From assembly GCF_000264295.1 (NCBI RefSeq), contig NZ_AJXT01000017.1, forward strand, positions 1 through 64,000: a stretch of 64,000 nucleotides of DNA, written 5' to 3'. Made by a program: the position numbers and the translations under genes. The notes beneath the pieces were generated by a model. It saw nothing but the letters and a program-made list of their open reading frames with translations. It had not been told where the DNA came from and ran no database searches. The DNA is from Rhodanobacter spathiphylli B39. GTDB lineage: Bacteria > Pseudomonadota > Gammaproteobacteria > Xanthomonadales > Rhodanobacteraceae. Positions 53,721 through 63,546 of this stretch are shown piece by piece; position 1 is the first letter of the stretch; each line of letters opens with the position of its first letter.

Positions 53721-55886
53721 TTACAGCGGATACCGATACGCCCCGCTGACCACGCCGGTGCGGCGCACGCGACGGATCACGTCGGCCAGGTGCTTGCGGC
53801 TTTTCACTTCCATCGCGAACAGCAGGGTGGCTGCCGCGGAGTCGCGTTCGACGTACTCCACGTTCTCGATGTTCGAGTCGGCGGCGGCGATCGCGGCGGC
53901 CACGGTGGCCAGCACGCCGGGGCGATTGATCACCTCGATGCGCAGCTCGGCCCGATAGTCGCCCTGCACGTCGCGATCCCATTCGATCGCCACGCGGCGT
54001 TCGGGCGACTTGCTCAGCTCGAACACGTTCGGGCATTCCTCGCGATGCACCACGATGCCCTTGCCCGAGGACAGGTAACCGATGATGTCGTCGCCCGGCA
54101 GCGGGTGGCAGCAGTTGGCGAAGCTGAGCACGCCGCGCTCGGCGCCGGTGATGCGGATCTTCTCGTGCGTGTGCGCCGGCAGTTGCGGCTTGCCGGCCTT
54201 CTTGCCGCGCGAGGCGAGCAACTGGCTGGCCACCACGTCGGGCATGCGGTTGCCCAGCGCGATGTCGGACAGCAATTCTTCCAGCCGCTTGAGCTTGGAG
54301 GTCTCCAGGAAGCGGTCGAGCACCGCCGGCGGGACGCCATCGAGGCTGCTGCCCAGGGCGTCCAGCGCGCGATCGAGCATGCGATGGCCGAAATCCACCG
54401 CGTCCTCGTGCTGCAGGTGCTTCAGGTACTGGCGGATGGCGGCACGCGCCTTGCCGGTCACCACCACTTCCAGCCACGCCGGGTTCGGCACCGCCGACGG
54501 CGCGGTGATGATCTCCACCAGTTGCCCGGATTCCAGCCTGGTGCGCAGCGGCAGCAGCCGCTTGTCGACCCGCGCGGCCACCGCGTGGTCGCCCACGTCG
54601 GTGTGCACGGCGTAGGCGAAATCCAGAGCGGTGGCATTGCGTGGCAGCGACAGGATGTCGCCGCGCGGCGTGAACAGGTAGACCTCGTCGGGGAACAGGT
54701 CGATCTTGACGTTCTCGATGAACTCCGACGACGACACCGTGTTGGCCGAACTGTCGACCAGCGATGACAGCCATTCCCGCGCACGCGCCTGCGCGCTGTT
54801 GGCCGGGCCGCTCTCGGTCTTGTAGGCCCAGTGCGCCGCCACGCCGCTCTCGGCCACCGAATCCATCTCGGCAGTGCGGATCTGCACCTCGATCGGCGCG
54901 CCGAACGGCCCCAGCAGCACGGTGTGCAGGGACTGGTAGCCGTTGGCCTTGGGAATCGCGATGAAGTCCTTGAAGCGCTTGTCGACCGGCTTGTACAGCG
55001 CGTGCACCATGCCGAGCGCCATGTAGCAGCTCATCGCGCTGTCGACCACCACGCGGAAACCGTAGACGTCCATCAGCTGGGCGAAGCTCTTGTGCTCGCC
55101 ACGCATCTTCGAATAGATGCTCCATGGCGACTTGATCCGCCCCACCACCAGGGCCGGCAAGTGGTCGGCCTGCAGGCGCGCAGTCAGCGCCGCCTCGATC
55201 TTGCCCATCGCCTCGCGTCGGTTGCCCAGCGCCGCGCGGATGCGCTCGCTGATCACCCGATAGCGGTCCGGATACAGGGCGTGGAAGCCCAGGTCCTGCA
55301 ACTCGGCCTTGAACTTGTTCATGCCCAGGCGCTGCGCGATCGGCGCGAAGATCTCCAGCGTTTCGCGGGCGATGCGCCGGCGCGAGGAGCCGTCCTTGGC
55401 GCCCAGCGTGCGCATGTTATGCAGCCGGTCGGACAGCTTGATCAGGATCACCCGGATGTCGCGCGCCATCGCCAGCAGCATCTTGCGAAAGCTTTCCGCA
55501 TCGGCTTCCTGGCGGGTGCCGAAGCGCATCTTGTCCAGCTTGGTGACACCGTCGACCAGTTCGGCCACGACCTCGCCGAACTCGGCGGCGATGTCCTCGC
55601 GGCTGAGCTCGGTGTCTTCCAGGGTGTCGTGCAGGATCGCCGCGATGATCGTCTCGGCGTCCAGCCCCAGTTCGGCCAGGATGCCGGCCACCGCCACCGG
55701 ATGGGTGATGTACGGCTCGCCGCTCTTGCGCTCCTGCCCGGCGTGCGCCTGCGCGCCGATCTGGAACGCGCGCATGACCCGCGTCACCTGCGCTTCGGGC
55801 AGGTAGTTGATGCGTTCCTTCAGGGCCAGCGCATACGGTGGCAGCGCGGACAGGTCGACCGTGGCGGGATGGGTGGCCGCAGTCAT
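53721..55886 (-). CDS. spoT: Bifunctional (p)ppGpp synthetase/hydrolase SpoT
   Basis: A 721-residue Rel/Spo homologue. The N-terminal HD hydrolase domain (SGEPYITHPVAVAGILAELG, ILHDTLEDTEL) is intact; the synthetase domain follows (KSPWSIYSKM, YQSLHTVLLGPFG). TGS (VYLFTPRGDILSLPRNATALDFAY), a zinc-finger/helical region and a C-terminal ACT domain complete it. It controls the stringent response. It lies just downstream of rpoZ in the conserved order. Confidence 0.96.
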   Translation of the reverse strand: MTAATHPATVDLSALPPYALALKERINYLPEAQVTRVMRAFQIGAQAHAGQERKSGEPYITHPVAVAGILAELGLDAETIIAAILHDTLEDTELSREDIAAEFGEVVAELVDGVTKLDKMRFGTRQEADAESFRKMLLAMARDIRVILIKLSDRLHNMRTLGAKDGSSRRRIARETLEIFAPIAQRLGMNKFKAELQDLGFHALYPDRYRVISERIRAALGNRREAMGKIEAALTARLQADHLPALVVGRIKSPWSIYSKMRGEHKSFAQLMDVYGFRVVVDSAMSCYMALGMVHALYKPVDKRFKDFIAIPKANGYQSLHTVLLGPFGAPIEVQIRTAEMDSVAESGVAAHWAYKTESGPANSAQARAREWLSSLVDSSANTVSSSEFIENVKIDLFPDEVYLFTPRGDILSLPRNATALDFAYAVHTDVGDHAVAARVDKRLLPLRTRLESGQLVEIITAPSAVPNPAWLEVVVTGKARAAIRQYLKHLQHEDAVDFGHRMLDRALDALGSSLDGVPPAVLDRFLETSKLKRLEELLSDIALGNRMPDVVASQLLASRGKKAGKPQLPAHTHEKIRITGAERGVLSFANCCHPLPGDDIIGYLSSGKGIVVHREECPNVFELSKSPERRVAIEWDRDVQGDYRAELRIEVINRPGVLATVAAAIAAADSNIENVEYVERDSAAATLLFAMEVKSRKHLADVIRRVRRTGVVSGAYRYPL

Positions 55887-56012
55887 CGTTGCCGGCGCCT
55901 GTTCAGGCGCCTACCTCGAGCCGGATGGCGCGTGCGACTGCCGGACGTGCGCGCTGGATGACACCGGTCATGCCGATGTCGCGCGAGCACGTGCTACAGC
56001 AGCCGCCATCCA

Positions 56013-56303
56013 TCAGTCGTCGCCACCCTTGGAGAGATCGTCGTCCACTTCCGCTGCCGCCCACTCCAGCGCCTCACGCTCGGCGCGCTCGCGCTCGGCC
56101 TTGTCGATCTGGTCGATCGTGGCCTGATCGATGCGGCGCGCAGCGATCTCGCGCAGGGCCAGCACGGTGGGCTTGTCGTGATCCGGATTGACGGCCGGTT
56201 CGGCGCCCTTTTCCAGCTGGCGCGCGCGCTTGGTCGCCATCAGGACCAGTTCAAAACGGTTGTCGACCACCTCAAGGCAGTCCTCCACGGTAATACGGGC
56301 CAT
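56013..56303 (-). CDS. rpoZ: RNA polymerase omega subunit
   Basis: A 96-residue protein starting [30 protein letters not shown], the invariant omega start, with [10 protein letters not shown] near residue 55 and an acidic tail. It helps assemble the beta' subunit. A good ribosome site (AAGGA) and a -10-like TATAAG lie upstream. About 126 bp separate it from spoT. Confidence 0.96.
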   Translation of the reverse strand: MARITVEDCLEVVDNRFELVLMATKRARQLEKGAEPAVNPDHDKPTVLALREIAARRIDQATIDQIDKAERERAEREALEWAAAEVDDDLSKGGDD

Positions 56304-56498
56304 GCGAATTCCTTAGGGAATAGAGACTTATATGGTCTGACAGTGTAGTTGAGCGGATGCTTTGCTGGCAATGCGCACGGCGCGTATCATGGCCGGCTGG
56401 CCACGGATGGACGCGCTGGACAAAAACCTGCCGAAAACCGTGCAAGATACAAAACCAGACAGTACACTTAACTGTCCCCCGACGCGAACCCTGCACTG
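56304..56498. promoter_or_regulatory. Divergent promoter region of rpoZ and mlaA
   Basis: A 195-bp gap. On the minus strand CATATAAG at about 56326-56333 is a plausible -10 for rpoZ. On the plus strand TACACT at 56463-56468 sits inside a GACAGT/ACTGTC inverted repeat (56458-56476) before mlaA, which might be an operator or part of the mlaA promoter. Evidence is by eye only. Confidence 0.35.
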
Positions 56499-57326
56499 AT
56501 GCCTTCTTCGCTTCGCTCCTCCCTGCTTGGCCGCTGGTTGCCCGTGCTGGCGATCGCGTTGCTGGCTGGCTGCACGATTGCCAAGCCGCGCACCGACGAT
56601 CCGCTGGAGAAGTTCAACCGCGGCGCCTACAAGTTCAACGACGCCGTGGACAAGGCGGTGATCCGTCCCGTCGCGCTGGGCTACCGCAAGGTGACCAATC
56701 CGCCGGTGCGCCGCTCGTTCAGCGACTTCTTCACCAACATCCGGATGCCGATCACGGTCGCCAACGACCTGCTGCAGGCGCGGCCGAAGCAGGCGCTGCA
56801 GAGCACCGGCCGGTTCCTGGTCAACCTGACCCTGGGCATCGGCGGCTTCTTCGATCCGGCCAGCCAGCTGGGCCTGCCGCTGGAAGACAACGATTTCGGC
56901 GTCACCCTGGCGCGCTGGGGCGCGCCGGAAGGCGATTACCTGATGCTGCCCCTGCTCGGCCCCAGCACGGTCCGCGACATCTGGCAGCGCCCGGTGGACA
57001 GCTACTTCTTCGATCCGCTGACCCTGTTCGCCAACAACCATCACTACAACGGCCTGCAGTACATGCCGCAGATGATGTACCTGGTGACCATCCGCTCGCG
57101 CGCGATCGACGCGGAGGGCTTCCTGCAGTCCGCCTATGATCCGTACGTGTTCATCCGCGACGCGTACCGGCAGCAGCGCCTGTACAAGATCTACGACGGC
57201 AATCCGCCGGTGGAGATCATCCAGCAGATGCAGGGCCTGGACGAGCAGAACTTCGATCCCGAGGAATTGCTCGACCAGCAGCATCAGTGGGAAAACAGCC
57301 ATCCGGGCCAATCGAGCCAGCGCTGA
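56499..57326 (+). CDS. mlaA: Outer-membrane lipid asymmetry lipoprotein MlaA (VacJ)
   Basis: A 275-residue lipoprotein (lipobox LLAGC, Cys at about 26). It has the VacJ signature DDPLEKFNRGAYKFNDAVDKAVIRPVALGY and VRRSFSDFFTNIRMPITVANDLLQ. MlaA removes misplaced phospholipids from the outer leaflet and hands them to MlaC. The C-terminal tail is Gln-rich and longer than E. coli MlaA. It converges on the mlaFEDCB operon. Confidence 0.95.
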   Translation: MPSSLRSSLLGRWLPVLAIALLAGCTIAKPRTDDPLEKFNRGAYKFNDAVDKAVIRPVALGYRKVTNPPVRRSFSDFFTNIRMPITVANDLLQARPKQALQSTGRFLVNLTLGIGGFFDPASQLGLPLEDNDFGVTLARWGAPEGDYLMLPLLGPSTVRDIWQRPVDSYFFDPLTLFANNHHYNGLQYMPQMMYLVTIRSRAIDAEGFLQSAYDPYVFIRDAYRQQRLYKIYDGNPPVEIIQQMQGLDEQNFDPEELLDQQHQWENSHPGQSSQR

Positions 57327-57388
57327 CCGGGCCGGCCTCGCCGAGGCGGTGCCGATGCGCTCCCCAGGGAACGATCGGATGACCACGA

Positions 57389-57412
57389 AAAAGGGGCCGC
57401 GAGGCCCCTTTT
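57389..57412. terminator. Bidirectional terminator between mlaA and mlaB
   Basis: AAAAGGGGCC/GGCCCCTTTT, a 10-bp stem with a GCGA loop, 62 bases after mlaA and 20 bases past the end of mlaB. It serves both converging transcripts. Confidence 0.9.
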
Positions 57413-57432
57413 CATTTTGCCGCTCCGTCGGG

Positions 57433-57747
57433 TCAGCCGATCATCCGGTCGACTTCGCAGACCTGGGCCAGCGCCTGCATCCCCGCAGGCATGCGGGTGA
57501 CCTCCAGCGATCGGCCACGGCCACGCACATCGGCCACCACGGCAAGCACGCAGGCCAGCCCGGCGCTGTCGCTGCGGGTCACCCCGGCCAGGTCGAGGCG
57601 GTTGATGCGAACGTCGGCCGCCAGCGCAGACTGCATCGCCTGCAGGGCGTCCTTCGCCGTGTCAAAACCGAGCTCGCCGGCCACCGCCAGGGTTGCCGGC
57701 GAGCCCACGTCCAGGCGGAAGCCGGAAGCAGCGACGGCCCTCGTCAC
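57433..57747 (-). CDS. mlaB: STAS-domain protein MlaB
   Basis: A 104-residue cytoplasmic STAS protein. RLDLAGVTRSDSAGLACVLAV carries the STAS loop (SDSAG) with its conserved Ser. In the MlaFEDB complex it stabilises the ATPase MlaF. It overlaps mlaC by 4 bp; last gene of the operon. Confidence 0.92.
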   Translation of the reverse strand: MTRAVAASGFRLDVGSPATLAVAGELGFDTAKDALQAMQSALAADVRINRLDLAGVTRSDSAGLACVLAVVADVRGRGRSLEVTRMPAGMQALAQVCEVDRMIG

Positions 57748-58421
57748 GGCTTGTCCTTGTTGTCCTTGGCCATCGTCTCCAGCGCCTTCTCGCCCTGGGT
57801 CTCGAGGTTGGTGATCAGCTGCTCGATGCCGACCTTGCGGATTTCCGCATCCACCTGGTTGCGATAGTTGGTGACATAGGAAATGCCCTCGATGATCACG
57901 TCGTAGGCCTTCCAGTCGCCATTGCGGCCCTTGCGGAACGCATAGTCGATCGATACCAGCTTGCCGTCGTCCAGCACCACCTGGGTACGCACCACGGTGC
58001 GCTTGTCGTTGAGGTCGCCCTTGAACGGCAGCACCTTGACCCGGCCACGGGTGTAATTCAGCAGGCCTTCGGCGTAGCGGTGGGTGATCGAGTTGTAGAA
58101 CGCCTTGGCGAAACGCTCGCGCTGGGCAGGCGACGCTTCGCGGGCATGCTGGCCCAGCACCAGGATCGAGGCGTAGTCCAGATCGAAATGCGGCAGGAAC
58201 ACCTCATCGATGACGCTGATGAGCTTCTCCTGGTTCTTCTTCAGCTCGTCGCGATGCCCTTCGATCGCCGAGGCCAGCTGGTCGGCGATCGTCTGCACGA
58301 CCTGGGCCGGCGTCGGCTGGCTGGCATCCGCCGCGGCGGGCGCGGGCGTCTGGGCAAACGCCGGGGCGGCGACGACGGTGCCGAAGGCGATCGCGGTGGC
58401 AAGGGCCAGTCTGCGCAACAT
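57744..58421 (-). CDS. mlaC: Phospholipid-binding periplasmic protein MlaC
   Basis: A 225-residue exported protein: signal peptide (MLRRLALATAIAFGTVVAAPAFA), an Ala/Pro spacer, then the Tol-Tol-Ttg2/MlaC domain (VFLPHFDLDYASILVLGQHAREA, VVLDDGKLVSIDYAFRKGRNGDWKAYDV). It shuttles phospholipids between MlaA and the MlaFEDB complex. It lies 50 bp downstream of mlaD. Confidence 0.95.
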   Translation of the reverse strand: MLRRLALATAIAFGTVVAAPAFAQTPAPAAADASQPTPAQVVQTIADQLASAIEGHRDELKKNQEKLISVIDEVFLPHFDLDYASILVLGQHAREASPAQRERFAKAFYNSITHRYAEGLLNYTRGRVKVLPFKGDLNDKRTVVRTQVVLDDGKLVSIDYAFRKGRNGDWKAYDVIIEGISYVTNYRNQVDAEIRKVGIEQLITNLETQGEKALETMAKDNKDKP

Positions 58422-58471
58422 GGGTAACTCCTCAAGCGGTACCGGCTCGTCGAGCCGACGGGGATGGCGGG

Positions 58472-59323
58472 CTATTTGCTGCCGTTGCCGGCATCTTTCT
58501 TGTCGCTGGACGAACCGTTCACCAGGAACTTGCCGATCAGGTCCTCCAGCTGCATCGCGGACTGGGTCAGGATCATCTCGTCGCCGTCCTTGAGCGCGTC
58601 GGGTGAACCGCCCGGCTGGATCGCAACATACTGGGTGCCGATCAAACCGCTGGTGAACACCGCGGCGGCCGAATCGTCGGGGATCGCGTCGTAGCGCTTG
58701 TCGATCGACAGCACGACGTCGGCGTTGAGCTTGACCGGATCGGCATGCACCGACTGCACGCTGCCGATCACCACGCCGGCCATCTTCACCGGCGCGCCGG
58801 CGGACAGCGTGCCGACGTTGGTGAAGCTGGCCTTCACCGCATAGCTGCCGCCCACGTTGTCGACCACGCCGCCGGCACCGAAGAACTTGCCCAGCATCTC
58901 TTCCAGCGGCTGGGTGGACCTGGTCCGCGCCAGCGTGCCCCCGCTGGCCACCGCCTGCTTCGCGCTGCCGTACTCGATGCCCACGTACTGGTCGCCAAGC
59001 AGGCCGCTGGTGAAGATCGTCGCCACCGAATCCTGCGGGATGTGGTTGTAGCTGCGGTCGATCGACAGCGTCACGTCGGCCACGTCGTGATCGGGCTTCA
59101 GCGTGATCGACTGCACCTGGCCCACCCGCACCCCGGCGATCTTCACCGGCGCGCGTTCCTTCAGCTGGCCGATGTTGGTGAACTGCGCCTGGACGGTGTA
59201 GCTGTCGCCCTGGTGGACGTTAGCCACCGAACTGGTCTGGGTTGCCAGGTAGGCCAGCGCGGCAAAACCGAGCACGATGAACAGGCCGGTGCCGACGGCA
59301 TACGAACTTCTGGGTTGGCTCAC
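58472..59323 (-). CDS. mlaD: MlaD with two tandem MCE domains
   Basis: A 283-residue inner-membrane protein: one N-terminal helix (about 9-29), then two homologous MCE domains, residues about 42-148 and 161-267. The repeats align along their whole length (for example TNIGQLKERAPVKIAGVRVGQV with TNVGTLSAGAPVKMAGVVIGSV, and IFTSGLLGDQYVGIE with VFTSGLIGTQYVAIQ). Each ends in a helix (LEEMLGKFF, LEDLIGKFL). E. coli MlaD has a single MCE domain in about 183 residues and forms a hexameric ring; here each subunit would give a two-tier ring. It lies 34 bp after mlaE. Confidence 0.95.
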   Translation of the reverse strand: MSQPRSSYAVGTGLFIVLGFAALAYLATQTSSVANVHQGDSYTVQAQFTNIGQLKERAPVKIAGVRVGQVQSITLKPDHDVADVTLSIDRSYNHIPQDSVATIFTSGLLGDQYVGIEYGSAKQAVASGGTLARTRSTQPLEEMLGKFFGAGGVVDNVGGSYAVKASFTNVGTLSAGAPVKMAGVVIGSVQSVHADPVKLNADVVLSIDKRYDAIPDDSAAAVFTSGLIGTQYVAIQPGGSPDALKDGDEMILTQSAMQLEDLIGKFLVNGSSSDKKDAGNGSK

Positions 59324-59357
59324 GGCAGAATCCTCGGAAAACGATGGGTCATGGCAG

Positions 59358-60131
59358 TTACATCAGGAAAGCGGTGAGCACGAAATCGAGCGCCAGGATG
59401 GCGATCGATGAGGCGACCACGGTGCGCGTGGTGGCATACGCCACGCCTTCGCTGGTGGGTGGCGTGGTAAAGCCCTGGAACACCGCGATCAGCGACACCA
59501 CCGCACCGAAGGCGAGGCTCTTGAACAGCACGCCGTTGACGATGTCGGTATGCACGTCGACCACCGCGGTCATGTTCGACCAGAACGTGCCGTTGTCGAT
59601 GCCCAGCCAGGTGACGCCGACCAGGTGGCCGCCGAACACCGCCATCGCGCAGAACACGCAGCACAGCAGCGGCATCGCGATCAGCCCGGCCAGGAAGCGC
59701 GGCGTGGCGACGTAGGCGATCGGGTCGACCGCCATCATCTCCATCGCCGAGATCTGGTCGGTGGCGCGCATCAGGCCGATCTCGGCGGTGATCGCGGTGC
59801 CGGCGCGGCCGGCAAACAGCAGCGCGGTGACCACCGGGCCCAGCTCCCGGTACACCGACAACGCCACCACCATGCCGCTGGCCGAGGTGCCGCCGAAAAT
59901 CGACAGCACGTGGTACAGCTGCAGCATCAGCACCATGCCCACGAACAGGCCGCAGACCATGATGATGGTCAGGCTCATCGCGCCGACGAACCACAGCTGG
60001 CGCGTGGTCTCGCGCAGGTAGCGGAAGCTGCGCGGGATCGCCGCCAGCAAGGTGAGCAGGAACAGGCCGCAAAGGCCGATCTGCGTCAGCGACTGGGTCA
60101 CCACATTGCCGTGCTGCCCGCGCGCGCTCAT
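59358..60131 (-). CDS. mlaE: Phospholipid ABC transporter permease MlaE
   Basis: A 257-residue inner-membrane permease. It starts with QIGLCGLFLLTLLAAIPRSF and has GRAGTAITAEIGLMRATDQISAMEMM, the conserved cytoplasmic coupling loop of MlaE proteins. About five helices. It overlaps mlaF by ATGA. Confidence 0.95.
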   Translation of the reverse strand: MSARGQHGNVVTQSLTQIGLCGLFLLTLLAAIPRSFRYLRETTRQLWFVGAMSLTIIMVCGLFVGMVLMLQLYHVLSIFGGTSASGMVVALSVYRELGPVVTALLFAGRAGTAITAEIGLMRATDQISAMEMMAVDPIAYVATPRFLAGLIAMPLLCCVFCAMAVFGGHLVGVTWLGIDNGTFWSNMTAVVDVHTDIVNGVLFKSLAFGAVVSLIAVFQGFTTPPTSEGVAYATTRTVVASSIAILALDFVLTAFLM

Positions 60132-60964
60132 TTCGTCACTCCGGCAAGGCCCAGTTCGGTGGCGTAGTCACCGGCCGGATAGCGGAACGGAATCGGGCCG
60201 TCCGCCTCGCCGCCGAAGAACTGCCGCGTCCACGGCGAGCCGTCGCCGGCGATCGTCCTCGGATCGCCCTGCGCGACCACCTTGCCGTTGGACAGCAGCA
60301 TCACGTGATCGGCGATCTGTTGCACCGCGTCCAGTTCGTGCGACACCAGCACGCTGGTGATGCCGAGCGTCTTGTTCAGGGTACGGATCAACTTCAATAC
60401 CTGGTTCAGCGCCACCGGATCGAGACCCACGAACGGCTCGTCATACAGGATCAGTTGCGGGTCGAACACGATCGCCCGCGCCAGCGCCACCCGTCGCGCC
60501 ATGCCGCCGGACAGCTCGTTGGGCATCAGTCGCGCGGCGCCGCGCAGGCCCACCGCCTGCAATTTCAGCAGCACCAGGTTGCGGATCAGCACCTCGGGCA
60601 ATTTCGTGTGCTGGCGCAGTGGGAACGCCACGTTCTCGAACACGTCGAAGTCGGTCAGCAACGCGGAATTCTGGAACAGGTAGCCGACACCCTCGCGCAG
60701 CTTGTACAGCTCTTCGCGCGACAAGCCGGCGACGTTGCGGCCGCCGACGTGGATGCTGCCGGCATCGGCACGCATCTGCCCGGTGATGTGCTTCAGCAGG
60801 GTGGTCTTGCCGGTGCCGCTGGGGCCCATGATCGCGGTGACCTTGCCGCGCGGAATGTCCATGTCCAGCGCGTCGAAGATGGTCTTGCCGTTGAGCACCG
60901 TGGTCAGGCCACGGATCCGCACCAGGGTGGGGTCGTCGGGTGTGGCGCGAACGGGGTCGGTCAT
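60128..60964 (-). CDS. mlaF: Phospholipid ABC transporter ATP-binding protein MlaF
   Basis: A 278-residue ATPase: Walker [10 protein letters not shown], signature [15 protein letters not shown], Walker [14 protein letters not shown], and switch His in [11 protein letters not shown]. Start at ATG 60964 ([12 protein letters not shown]); the longer frame to 61090 is unlikely. A C-terminal tail of about 30 residues after the ATPase core fits the extension that wraps the MlaF partner. First gene of the operon. Confidence 0.95.
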   Translation of the reverse strand: MTDPVRATPDDPTLVRIRGLTTVLNGKTIFDALDMDIPRGKVTAIMGPSGTGKTTLLKHITGQMRADAGSIHVGGRNVAGLSREELYKLREGVGYLFQNSALLTDFDVFENVAFPLRQHTKLPEVLIRNLVLLKLQAVGLRGAARLMPNELSGGMARRVALARAIVFDPQLILYDEPFVGLDPVALNQVLKLIRTLNKTLGITSVLVSHELDAVQQIADHVMLLSNGKVVAQGDPRTIAGDGSPWTRQFFGGEADGPIPFRYPAGDYATELGLAGVTK

Positions 60965-61038
60965 GGGCGGCAAACGACGTGGAGAAAGCGGACAAGGTAG
61001 CCGATGCGCGGTGCGAAGACCATGCGACGGCCGGCGTT

Positions 61039-61671
61039 TCAGCTGCCAGGGGCGAGCAGCTCGGCGATCAGGGCTTCGTGCCGCTGCCACTGCAGCGCGC
61101 TGCGCAGGCGCACTGCCCGCACGATCGCCTGCAGGTCGGCCAGCGCATCATCGAACACGTCGTTGACCAGGACGTAGTCGAATTCATGGGCGTGGGCGAT
61201 CTCGCCGCGCGAGTTGCGCAGTCGGCGCTCGATCACCTCCGGCGCATCCGAGCCGCGACCGCGCAGGCGCCGCTCCAGCTCCGCCCGCGACGGCGGCAGG
61301 ATGAACACGCTGACGCAATCGGGCTTGCTGCGGCGGATCTGTTCGGCGCCCTGCCAGTCGATCTCCAGCAGCACGTCCCGCCCCTGCGCCAGCAGCCCCT
61401 GCACCGTGGTGCGCGAGGTGCCGTAGAGGTTGCCATGCACCTCGGCGTGTTCCAGGAAAACGCCTTCGGCGACCTCGCGCTCGAACTCCTCGCGTTCGAC
61501 GAAGTAGTAATGCCGCCCGTACATCTCGCCGGGACGCGGCGGCCGCGTGGTGTGCGACACCGACAGCGAGATCGCGCTCTCGCGCTCGAGCAGCGCGTTC
61601 ACCAGGGTGGACTTGCCCGCGCCCGAGGGCGCGGCAACCACGAACAGCGTGCCCGCCGCCTCAATATTCAT
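61039..61671 (-). CDS. gmk: Guanylate kinase
   Basis: A 210-residue enzyme that phosphorylates GMP. It has P-loop [11 protein letters not shown], the GMP-binding [19 protein letters not shown] and the LID region with [23 protein letters not shown]. Start at ATG 61671 ([10 protein letters not shown]); an upstream in-frame ATG adds five residues. It lies 96 bp downstream of yicC. Confidence 0.96.
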   Translation of the reverse strand: MNIEAAGTLFVVAAPSGAGKSTLVNALLERESAISLSVSHTTRPPRPGEMYGRHYYFVEREEFEREVAEGVFLEHAEVHGNLYGTSRTTVQGLLAQGRDVLLEIDWQGAEQIRRSKPDCVSVFILPPSRAELERRLRGRGSDAPEVIERRLRNSRGEIAHAHEFDYVLVNDVFDDALADLQAIVRAVRLRSALQWQRHEALIAELLAPGS

Positions 61672-61692
61672 GATGGTGTGCAGCACATTCGC

Positions 61693-61717
61693 ACCCTCTC
61701 CCCTCCGGGGAGAGGGT
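61693..61717. repeat. REP-like inverted repeat between yicC and gmk
   Basis: ACCCTCTCCCC/GGGGAGAGGGT, an 11-bp stem with a TCC loop; related to the other CTCCCC hairpins. It sits in the gmk leader and could affect its translation or read-through from yicC. Confidence 0.72.
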
Positions 61718-61767
61718 CGGGGCGAGGAGCCACGGCCTGCGCGGAATCGAGATCAGCAAGCCCATGT

Positions 61768-62628
61768 TCATTCGATGTTCTGCACCTGTTCGCGCATCTG
61801 CTCGATCAGCACCTTCAGCTCGACCGCCGCATTGGTGCTGCGCGCGTCGACCGACTTGGAGCCCAGCGTGTTCGCTTCGCGGTTGAACTCCTGCATCAGG
61901 AAATCCAGCCGGCGGCCGACGGGCTCCTCCAGCCCCAGCACGCGGCGCGTCTCGGCGATATGCGTGCTGAGCCGGTCCAGTTCCTCGTCGACGTCGGTGC
62001 GGGTGATCTGCAGCACCAGTTCCTGCTCCAGCCGGCCCGGTTCGACCGGCTGCTTCAGGTCGGCCAGGCGCGTTTCCAGGCGGGTGCGCAGCGCGGCGCG
62101 GATCTCCGGCATCCAGCCACGCACCTCGGCGACCACGCGCTCGATGCCGTCCAGCTTCTCGCGCAGGATCTCGCCCAGCTTGGCGCCCTCGCGCTCGCGG
62201 GTGGCGGTCAGCGCATCCAGCGCGCGGTCGAGCACGTCGAACAGCGCGGCCTGCTGCGCCTCGGGATCGCTTTCGGCCTGCTGCATCACGCCCGGGAAGC
62301 GCAGCAGTTCGGTGAACTGCACCTGCAGACCGGGGAACAGCGCGGCCATGTCCAGGTTCAACTCCGACAGGCGCGCCAGCAGCGCACGGTTCACCTGCAG
62401 CGATTCGCTGCGAGCGTCGCCGGTACGTCGCACGGTCAGGTCCAGCTTGCCGCGCGACAGCTTGCTCGCCACCCGCTCGCGCAATTGCGATTCGAACGCG
62501 CGCAGGTCGTCCGGCAGCCGCGGACTCAGCTCCAGGTAGCGGTGGTTGACCGTGCGCAGCTCGCAGCCGAGCGTACCGGCGGGGCCGGTGGTTTCGGCGC
62601 TGGCATAGGCCGTCATGCTGCGGATCAT
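61768..62628 (-). CDS. yicC: YicC-family endoribonuclease
   Basis: A 286-residue protein starting [12 protein letters not shown], the invariant YicC start, with [17 protein letters not shown] and the C-terminal [21 protein letters not shown] that marks the DUF1732 end. YicC family members are reported ribonucleases affecting RNA turnover. ATG 62628 gives exactly the family length; the longer open frame is a shadow of rph. Divergent from rph with 91 bp between starts. Confidence 0.95.
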   Translation of the reverse strand: MIRSMTAYASAETTGPAGTLGCELRTVNHRYLELSPRLPDDLRAFESQLRERVASKLSRGKLDLTVRRTGDARSESLQVNRALLARLSELNLDMAALFPGLQVQFTELLRFPGVMQQAESDPEAQQAALFDVLDRALDALTATREREGAKLGEILREKLDGIERVVAEVRGWMPEIRAALRTRLETRLADLKQPVEPGRLEQELVLQITRTDVDEELDRLSTHIAETRRVLGLEEPVGRRLDFLMQEFNREANTLGSKSVDARSTNAAVELKVLIEQMREQVQNIE

Positions 62629-62719
62629 CGGCGCCTTCCGGGCGTGGGGAAAGGACGCAATGGTAAACTCTCCGATCCTGCTTGCCCAATCCGGCCAGGC
62701 TGCCCCCAGGATCTGCCCC

Positions 62720-63451
62720 ATGAATTCCGTCTCCCGCCCCAGCGGCCGCGCCAGCGACCAGCTGCGCGCCGTCAGCATCGAACGCCACTACACCCGCCAC
62801 GCCGAAGGCTCGGTGCTGGTGAGCTTTGGCGACACCCGCGTGCTGTGCACCGCCAGCATCGAGGATCGCGCGCCGGCCTGGCTGCGCGGCAAGGGCGAGG
62901 GCTGGATCACCGCCGAGTACGGCATGCTGCCGCGTGCCACCAACACCCGCATGCAGCGCGAAGCCGCGCGCGGCGGCCAGGGCGGCCGCACCATGGAGAT
63001 CCAGCGACTCATCGGCCGCAGCCTGCGCGCCTGCATCAACCGGCAGGCGCTGGGCGAACGGGTGATCACGCTGGACTGCGACGTGCTGCAGGCCGACGGC
63101 GGCACCCGCACCGCGGCGATCACCGGCGCCTATGTGGCCTTGGTCGACGCAGTGAACCTGCTGATGAAGCGCGAGAACCTCAAGCGCAATCCGGTGATCG
63201 GCGCGATCGCCGCGGTTTCGGTGGGCGTCTACAAAGGCGTGCCAGTGCTCGACCTCGACTACGCCGAGGACTCGGACTGCGACACCGACATGAACGTGGT
63301 GATGAACGACGGCGGCGGCTTCATCGAAGTGCAGGGCACCGCCGAAGGCCATGCGTTCCGTCGCGACGAAATGGACGCGATGCTGGCACTGGCCGAAAAA
63401 GGCATCGGCGAATTGGTTGCCGCGCAACGTGCGGCGCTTTTATCCCATTGA
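62720..63451 (+). CDS. rph: Ribonuclease PH
   Basis: A 243-residue 3'-5' phosphorolytic exonuclease for tRNA 3' ends. It has [60 protein letters not shown] (phosphate-binding Arg) and [21 protein letters not shown] (catalytic Asp pair). ATG 62720 gives the standard start; upstream codons in frame belong to the divergent leader. Full length and apparently active, unlike the frameshifted rph of K-12. Confidence 0.96.
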   Translation: MNSVSRPSGRASDQLRAVSIERHYTRHAEGSVLVSFGDTRVLCTASIEDRAPAWLRGKGEGWITAEYGMLPRATNTRMQREAARGGQGGRTMEIQRLIGRSLRACINRQALGERVITLDCDVLQADGGTRTAAITGAYVALVDAVNLLMKRENLKRNPVIGAIAAVSVGVYKGVPVLDLDYAEDSDCDTDMNVVMNDGGGFIEVQGTAEGHAFRRDEMDAMLALAEKGIGELVAAQRAALLSH

Positions 63452-63480
63452 AGCCGTCGCGTGCAGCGCGACAATCACTC

Positions 63481-63510
63481 CCCCTCTCCCGCCTGCAGGA
63501 GGGGGCAAGG
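63481..63510. repeat. Degenerate REP-like hairpin between rph and rdgB
   Basis: CCCCTCTCCCGCCTGCAGG and AGGAGGGGGCAAGGGG form an imperfect hairpin (central CCTGCAGG palindrome) in the 95-bp gap. It resembles the other CTCCCC-type repeats. Confidence 0.55.
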
Positions 63511-63546
63511 GGTGAGGGCAACCGGACTCAAGGAAACCACATCACC

